Assembly: GCF_024199945.1 (NCBI RefSeq)
Contig: NZ_JANADP010000001.1
Coordinates: 8,699,001 to 8,763,000, forward strand
Source of the DNA: Bradyrhizobium sp. CCGUVB4N
Lineage (GTDB): Bacteria > Pseudomonadota > Alphaproteobacteria > Rhizobiales > Xanthobacteraceae
Length of the DNA stretch: 64,000 nucleotides
Direction of reading: 5' to 3'
Within the stretch, counting starts at the first letter, position 1. The number at the start of each line of letters is the position of its first letter. A program made the translations under genes and the position numbers. This document shows, piece after piece, positions 59,017 through 64,000 of this stretch. Under the pieces are notes generated by a model. The model was not told the origin of the DNA, made no database searches, and saw only the letters and a program-made list of their open reading frames with translations.

Positions 59017-59056
59017 TGGCACCGTCGCCGTGGCGAACCGCGTCTTTCTCATCATC

Positions 59057-59959
59057 TCAGTTCCTGATGTCCATGGCGCTGCGCAGGCCGTCCGAGAGCA
59101 GATTGAAGCAGATCGAGACCGCAAAAATCATCGCGCCCGGCAAGGCCGCCACCCAGGGGTTGACGTAGATCGCGGTGCGCAGGGTGTTGAGCATCAGGCC
59201 CCATTCCGGCTCCGGCGGCTTGGTGCCGAGACCAAGGAAGGAGAGACCGGCGGCCAGAATCATCGAGACCGAGATCAGGCTCGTCGCATAGACGAAGATC
59301 GAACCCAGCACGTTGCCGAGGATGTGCACCCGCATGATGGTGAAGGGACCCGCGCCCGAGGCGCGCGCGGCCTCGACGAAATCCATGTTGCGCACGCCGG
59401 TGGTGACGCTTTCGGCGACGCGGGTGATCTGCGGCACGAACACCACGGTCAACGACACGATGGAGTTGAGGATGCCGGCGCCGAGTGCGCCAGAGATCGC
59501 GATCGCCAGCAGCACGGAGGGGAAGGCGTAGAACACGTCGATCGTGCGCATGATCGCAGTGTTGAGCTTGCCGCCGACATAGCCGGCAACGAGGCCAAGC
59601 GAGGTGCCGATGCAGAAGGCGAGGATCACGGGCAGGATGCCGATCACCAGCGACAGCCGCCCGCCATAGATCAGCCGCGCCAGCATGTCGCGGCCGAGCT
59701 CGTCGGTGCCGAGCGGGTAGCCCACCGTGCCGATGTGGCGGAGGCGGCGGATCATCGAGCCCTTGTAGGGATCTTCGAGACCGAGCCAGGGCGCGAGGAT
59801 CGCGGAGAGGAAGATCAGCAGCAGCACCAGCGCGCAGGCCATGCTGACCTTGTCGCGCAGGATACGGCGGCCGACGGTTGCCCAATAACCGCGCGCCTTG
59901 GTCGCGGGTGCGGCCTGCAGCGCGGCATCGGCGGCGGCGGATAATGGAAGCTCGCTCAT
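59057..59959 (-). CDS. peptide ABC transporter permease (DppC-like), 300 aa
   Basis: Binding-protein-dependent permease with an N-terminal cytoplasmic segment, first helix VSMACALVLLLIFLSAILAP near residue 40, GTDELGRDMLARLIYGGRLS near residue 84 (the DppC signature), and the EAA loop EAARASGAGPFTIMRVHILG near residue 195. The start MSELPLSA at 59959 is used because a longer frame would run into a family B repeat. Confidence 0.92.
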   Translation of the reverse strand: MSELPLSAAADAALQAAPATKARGYWATVGRRILRDKVSMACALVLLLIFLSAILAPWLGLEDPYKGSMIRRLRHIGTVGYPLGTDELGRDMLARLIYGGRLSLVIGILPVILAFCIGTSLGLVAGYVGGKLNTAIMRTIDVFYAFPSVLLAIAISGALGAGILNSIVSLTVVFVPQITRVAESVTTGVRNMDFVEAARASGAGPFTIMRVHILGNVLGSIFVYATSLISVSMILAAGLSFLGLGTKPPEPEWGLMLNTLRTAIYVNPWVAALPGAMIFAVSICFNLLSDGLRSAMDIRN

Positions 59960-59974
59960 TGGCGCAATTTCCGC

Positions 59975-60096
59975 CGTCGTCCCGGCGAAAGCCGGGACCC
60001 ATAGCCACGAAAAGTAGTTTGGCGATGACTCGTGGTGACCATCTCGTCCCACAATCTCCTGCCGGGGTTATGGGTCCCGGCCTTCGCCGGGACGAC
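59975..60096. repeat. palindromic intergenic repeat, family B copy 2
   Basis: Arms CGTCCCGGCGAAAGCCGGG and CCCGGCCTTCGCCGGGACG; the inner segment GGCGATGACTCGTGGT is the reverse complement of the matching part of copy 1 at 22065-22185, so the element is inverted. It lies between the two permease genes of the importer operon. Confidence 0.88.
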
Positions 60097-60122
60097 ACTG
60101 AATGTGTGGTGCGTCATCCCCG

Positions 60123-61076
60123 CTAGCCCCGCTTGATGCGCGGGTCGATCGCGGCTTGCGCGATGTCGACCAGCAGATTGAGGAAGACGAAGAACAGCGC
60201 CAGCACCAGGATCGTGCCCTGCAGCAGCGGCAGGTCGCGCTGGAAGATCGCCGAGTTGAGCAGGAAGCCCGAGCCCGGCCAGGAGAACACGGTCTCGATC
60301 AGGATCGAGCCGCCGAGCATGTAACCGAGCTGAAGCCCCATCACGGCGAGCGCGGTGGGTGCGGCATTCTTGATGACGTGGCGGAACACGCCGGTTTCGT
60401 GCAGGCCCTTTGCGCGCAAGGCTTCGACGAAATCCTGGCTGAGGATATCGCCGGTGAGCGCGCGTACGGTGCGGGTAACGATGCCCATGGGAATCACCGA
60501 CGTCGTGATCGCGGGCAGCACGAGATATTTCAGGTGCTCCCAATCCCAGGCCCAGGCGGCCGAGCCGCCGGGCCCCGCGCCGACCGCGGGCAGCCAGTTC
60601 AGCTCCACCGAGAAGATGATGACCAGCACCATGCCGAGCCAGTAATGCGGCACCGAGACGCCGGCGATGGCAAACGACGTTGCCATCTTGTCGATCCAGG
60701 TCTCGCGAAAGTAGCCGGCGATCAGGCCGAGCAGGATGCCCATGGTGAAGCCGATGATGGCGGCCGCAATCGCCAGCGTGACGGTGTTACCGACCGCGCG
60801 CATGACTTCCGCGAGCACGGGCCGCCCGGTCGCGATGGAATTGCCGAGATCGCCATGCAGCGCGCGCAGGAGCCACAGGCCGAACTGCACCGGCAGCGGC
60901 CGGTCGAAACCGTAGGCGGCGCGGAGCTGCGCGGCGAGCTCCTGCGAGGCATCGGCCGGCAGCACCGCGACCAGCGGATCGCCCGGCGTGATGTGCACGA
61001 GCAGAAAGCACACCAGCGCCACGCTGATGACGATCGGGATGACATAGACGATGCGTCTGGCGATGTAGGCGAGCAC
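60123..61076 (-). CDS. peptide ABC transporter permease (DppB-like), 317 aa
   Basis: Permease with first helix VYVIPIVISVALVCFLLVHI at the N-terminus, then TPGDPLVAVLPADAS, helices near residues 90, 130 and 180, and the EAA loop EALRAKGLHETGVFRHVIKN near residue 210. Start GTG 61076 (MLAYIARRIV) fits DppB better than the in-frame TTG at 61103. It precedes the DppC-like gene with the family B repeat between. Confidence 0.92.
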   Translation of the reverse strand: MLAYIARRIVYVIPIVISVALVCFLLVHITPGDPLVAVLPADASQELAAQLRAAYGFDRPLPVQFGLWLLRALHGDLGNSIATGRPVLAEVMRAVGNTVTLAIAAAIIGFTMGILLGLIAGYFRETWIDKMATSFAIAGVSVPHYWLGMVLVIIFSVELNWLPAVGAGPGGSAAWAWDWEHLKYLVLPAITTSVIPMGIVTRTVRALTGDILSQDFVEALRAKGLHETGVFRHVIKNAAPTALAVMGLQLGYMLGGSILIETVFSWPGSGFLLNSAIFQRDLPLLQGTILVLALFFVFLNLLVDIAQAAIDPRIKRG

Positions 61077-61144
61077 TGGGTAACCTAACGAGATGTTGCA
61101 CAATACGGTGCGCGGGCTTGAGTAAGGGACGCGAGATGCGAGGG

Positions 61145-61247
61145 TTCCCTCCCCCCTTGCGGGGGAGGGTTAGGGAGAGGGGTGGCCACACAGGGACCGC
61201 CCGTGTGGACCCCCTTCCCCAACCCCTCCCCGCAAGGGGGAGGGGAG
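61145..61247. repeat. palindromic repeat, family D large copy
   Basis: Arms CCCTCCCCCCTTGCGGGGGAG and CTCCCCGCAAGGGGGAGGGG with a spacer of about 60 bases (GGTGGCCACA / TGTGGACCCCC type pairing inside). It lies between the binding-protein and DppB-like genes. Confidence 0.8.
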
Positions 61248-61266
61248 CCCTACCAGCGTGCTCACC

Positions 61267-62925
61267 TCACGGCGTCATCGAGATCGGCGAGAAGTCGATG
61301 AACCAGCTTTTCGGCTGGACCACGCCGGTGACCTTCGGGCTCATGGCGCGCGGGCCGACGTCGTGGGCGACGTAGAGGAAGGCCGCGTCGTCGACGGAGG
61401 CTGCGTGCAGCTCGGCGAGCGCGGCGTCACGCGCGGCGGGATCAAAAGTCTGCCGCGCCTTCTTCACCAGCTCATCGAACTTGGGATTGTTGATAAAACC
61501 CCAATTGTTCGAGACCGGCGGTGCCATGCTCGATTGCAGGAAGCGCACCAGCGCGAAGAACGGGTCCATCGCCGCATAGGTGACGTTGGTCGCGTTCGCG
61601 CCGTTGGCCGAGGGATCCTTGGCGCCGCGGCGCCAGTTGGTGAACAGCGTGTTCCACTCAATGACATCGAGCTGCACGTCGAAATAGCATTCGGCGAGCG
61701 CCTGCTGGAGATATTCGTTCATCGGCAGCGGCTGCATCTGGCCCGAGCCGGATGCCGAGGTCTGGATCTTCACCGTCAGCTTCTTGTTCGGACCAAAACC
61801 TGCCTCCTGCATCAGCTTCTGCGCAGCCGGCTTGTCATACTTGATCTCGAAGGTCGGCTTGCCGCGCCAGGGATGGCCGGGCTCGAAGGTGCCGGTCGCC
61901 GGCACCATCAGCCCTGCCAGCAGCCCGTCCTTGAGGCCTTCGCGATCCACGCAGAGATTAGCGGCCTTGCGGACGCGGATGTCGTTCCAGGGCGAGCCCT
62001 CGACGCGCGAGAACTGCCACGGCCAGACATGCGGCTGCTCATTGGCGTAGAGCTTGAAGCCGCGCTGCTTGAGCTCGGGCAGCGCATCCGGCGCCGGCGC
62101 CTCGACCCAGTCGACCTGTCCGGACAGCAGCGCCGCGGTGCGCGCGTTGGCTTCCGGCATCGGCAAGAGCACCATCTTGTCGATCTTGGGCACGCGGGCC
62201 TTGTCCCAATAATCCGCGTTCTTCACCAGCTCGAGCCGCTCGCGCGGCGTGAAGCTCGCCATCTTCCACGGGCCGGTGCCCGCGGCGTCCTTGGCGAAGG
62301 CAGTCCAGGCCGCCTGCGACTTCGCTTTGGCGTCGGCGCCTTCCGCCTTGTCGTAGAAGTGCTGCCACTTCGCCGGGCTCGCCATGAAGAGGTTGGTGAG
62401 ATTGATCGGCAGGAAACTGTCGGGCTCCTTGGTGGTGAGCTCGACCGTCATGTCGTCGATCTTCTTTGCGGACGCCAGCGTCGGCATGCGAGATGCGGTG
62501 ACGCCGACCTGGCTGGCGTCGAATTGCGGCGCGTCCTGCTTCAACACCTTGTCGACGTTCCAGACCACCGCGTCCGCATTGAACGGCGTGCCGTCGTGGA
62601 AGGTGACGCCGGGGCGCAGCTTGAAGGTCCATTTGGTCTTGTCGGCGTCATCGACCTTCCACTCGGTCGCGAGCCCGGGGATCACCACGCTGGCCTTCTC
62701 GGCGGACGACAGGTCCCAGCCGGTGAGCGCGTCATACATGGTGACGCCGGTGAAACGATTGCCTTCAAAACCCTGGTCGGGCTGACCGAGCGTGCGCGGA
62801 ATATCGGCAGCCGTCATGCCGATGCGCAGCACGGTTTCGGCGCTGGCAGCGCGCGGCCATGCGGCCGCCGTCGTCAGGGCTAGCGCCGCGATCAGCGCTG
62901 CGCGCGCGGTTGTCTTGATAAGCAT
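61267..62925 (-). CDS. peptide-type ABC transporter substrate-binding protein, 552 aa
   Basis: Periplasmic dipeptide/oligopeptide/nickel-type binding protein (SBP_bac_5). Signal peptide residues 1-29 (LIAALALTTAAAWPRAASA). Typical features are PGVTFHDGTPFNADAVVWNV near residue 108 and the later GSGQMQPLPMNEYLQQALAE. ATG at 62925 follows AAGAGGACTGAGGCA. It starts the peptide-type operon that continues to 55340. It is a close paralogue of the protein starting at 63138. Confidence 0.92.
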   Translation of the reverse strand: MLIKTTARAALIAALALTTAAAWPRAASAETVLRIGMTAADIPRTLGQPDQGFEGNRFTGVTMYDALTGWDLSSAEKASVVIPGLATEWKVDDADKTKWTFKLRPGVTFHDGTPFNADAVVWNVDKVLKQDAPQFDASQVGVTASRMPTLASAKKIDDMTVELTTKEPDSFLPINLTNLFMASPAKWQHFYDKAEGADAKAKSQAAWTAFAKDAAGTGPWKMASFTPRERLELVKNADYWDKARVPKIDKMVLLPMPEANARTAALLSGQVDWVEAPAPDALPELKQRGFKLYANEQPHVWPWQFSRVEGSPWNDIRVRKAANLCVDREGLKDGLLAGLMVPATGTFEPGHPWRGKPTFEIKYDKPAAQKLMQEAGFGPNKKLTVKIQTSASGSGQMQPLPMNEYLQQALAECYFDVQLDVIEWNTLFTNWRRGAKDPSANGANATNVTYAAMDPFFALVRFLQSSMAPPVSNNWGFINNPKFDELVKKARQTFDPAARDAALAELHAASVDDAAFLYVAHDVGPRAMSPKVTGVVQPKSWFIDFSPISMTP

Positions 62926-63137
62926 TGCCTCAGTCCTCTTCCGGCTTTCAATGATTAATTTTGATGCAATGGCTGTGCCAAATGATCCGCAATGGCGATG
63001 CCAAGGAGAAACTTATTCTGCAAATTAGCCCTGCGACGACAAGTCCTTGTGATCGCGGGAAGGCTGAGCAGCCGCGCTGCCTATTCTGGCATCAAGATTG
63101 CAAGTTTGGACCCAATCTTCTCTGGGAGCTTTGGGCC

Positions 63138-64000
63138 ATGCGTATTCGTTTATCGACCTGTCTCGCGGTGCTTGCGCTGGCGTTATCGGCAATCCCGGCG
63201 CGCGCCGAAACGGTGGTGCGCTACGGCATCTCGATGGCGGACATTCCGCTGACGACGGGCCAGCCCGACCGCGGTGCCGGCGCCTATCAGTTCACGGCCT
63301 ACACGATCTACGATCCGCTGGTTGCGTGGGAAATGGACGTCGCCGACCGCCCGGGCAAGCTGGTGCCGGGACTCGCGACCGAGTGGAAGGTGGATGACAC
63401 CGACAAGACCAAATGGCGCTTCAGCTTGCGCAAAGGCGTGAAGTTTCACGACGGCAGCGAGTTCAACGCCGACGCGGTGATCTGGAATCTCGACAAGGTG
63501 TTGAACGACAAGGCGCCGCAATTCGACAAGCGCCAGAGCGCGCAGGTGAAGACCCGCCTGCCCTCGGTCGCCAGCTACGCCAAGATCGACGACTTCACCA
63601 TCGAGATCACGACCAAGACCGTGGATTCCTTCTTTCCCTATCAGATGCTGTGGTTCCTGGTATCGAGCCCGGCGCAATATGAAAAGCTCGGCAAGGATTG
63701 GGACAAGTTCGCAAGCCAGCCCTCCGGCACCGGCCCGTTCAAGCTGACGAAACTGGTGCCGCGCGAGCTCGCCGAGCTCAGCAAGAATCCGGACTATTGG
63801 AATCCGAAGCGTAGTCCCAAGGTCGACAAGATCGTGCTGGTGCCGATGCCGGAGGCGCTGACACGCACCAATGCACTGCTCGCAGGCCAGGTCGATCTGA
63901 TCGAGACGCCGGCGCCGGATGCCGTGCCGCAGTTGAAGGCCGCCGGCATGAAGATCGTCGACAACGTCACGCCGCATGTCTGGAATTATCATCTGAGCGT
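63138..64000 (+). CDS. peptide-type ABC transporter substrate-binding protein (cut by window edge)
   Basis: Frame open to the right edge (287 complete codons visible). Signal peptide residues 1-23 (LSTCLAVLALALSAIPARA), then VVRYGISMADIPLTTGQPDR and KGVKFHDGSEFNADAVIWNL near residue 100. It closely resembles the binding protein at 61267 on the other strand. ATG at 63138 follows GGGAGCTTTGGGCC. The divergent arrangement suggests a duplicated importer, with further genes probably beyond the window. Confidence 0.9.
   Translation, partial: MRIRLSTCLAVLALALSAIPARAETVVRYGISMADIPLTTGQPDRGAGAYQFTAYTIYDPLVAWEMDVADRPGKLVPGLATEWKVDDTDKTKWRFSLRKGVKFHDGSEFNADAVIWNLDKVLNDKAPQFDKRQSAQVKTRLPSVASYAKIDDFTIEITTKTVDSFFPYQMLWFLVSSPAQYEKLGKDWDKFASQPSGTGPFKLTKLVPRELAELSKNPDYWNPKRSPKVDKIVLVPMPEALTRTNALLAGQVDLIETPAPDAVPQLKAAGMKIVDNVTPHVWNYHLS

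Noticed and set aside
20308..61247. Intergenic palindromes as CRISPR arrays or IS elements
   Set aside because: They are single, widely spaced elements without regular spacers and contain no transposase frame.
61258..62883. Plus-strand frame of about 540 codons across the binding-protein gene
   Set aside because: It is antisense to a binding protein with signal peptide and SBP_bac_5 motifs; no independent support.

Overview
The window looks like a chromosomal stretch of a Bradyrhizobium-type alphaproteobacterium (Rhizobiales). This rests on uniformly high G+C with strong third-position bias, a MbfA-type iron exporter gene preceded by a perfect Irr-type iron control element, an initiator tRNA with an A29-U41 pair, and several families of intergenic palindromes of the kind common in rhizobial genomes. 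No CRISPR array, rRNA, prophage, integrase or transposase was found. The species assignment is inference.

Layout. 1-4.7 kb: a MATE exporter cut by the left edge, an unrecognised protein, a thermonuclease-like protein, and a divergent SDR/ArsR pair around a perfect 12-bp inverted repeat. 4.8-18.5 kb is bracketed by a degenerate and an intact copy of the initiator tRNA plus its terminator. It holds a GntR-controlled xylose/ribose-type ABC importer, a NitT/TauT-type ABC importer with its own GntR regulator divergent from a fumarylacetoacetase-like hydrolase and a cyclase, and a compact ECF-sigma cluster with small membrane proteins. 18.8-24.8 kb: aldehyde dehydrogenase, GMC oxidoreductase, CvpA-like protein, an SDR and a quinone-reductase-like enzyme. 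25.4-34.8 kb: a co-directional series of hydrolases (two metallo-beta-lactamase-fold proteins, FAA hydrolase, GST, serine hydrolase, epoxide-hydrolase-like protein), then mbfA, an amidase and an NTF2-like protein.

34.9-45.3 kb: alcohol dehydrogenase, AidB-like acyl-CoA dehydrogenase, SDRs, enoyl-CoA hydratase, two LysR regulators, a GNAT acetyltransferase, a DUF1127 protein and an MFS symporter. A 56-aa gene here (39815-39985) looks like a free-standing sigma-70 region 1.1 domain. 45.3-55.1 kb: a Rieske protein with two amidohydrolases, a CinA-like protein, a DUF1488-like protein behind a strong hairpin, a poly-glycine TPR protein, AMP nucleosidase, a type I secretion ABC/adaptor pair and a GlsB/YeaQ-like membrane protein. 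55.3-64 kb: a peptide-type (Dpp/Opp) ABC importer whose genes enclose an AtzE/AtzG-like amidase pair, and a divergent paralogous binding-protein gene that runs off the right edge.

Overall the region is a soluble-substrate uptake and catabolism neighbourhood: three complete ABC importers, each next to hydrolases or regulators, with many stand-alone oxidoreductases. The most unusual items are the isolated region 1.1 protein, the decayed initiator-tRNA duplicate, the ECF-sigma/CxxC membrane protein cluster, and the importer-amidase operon.
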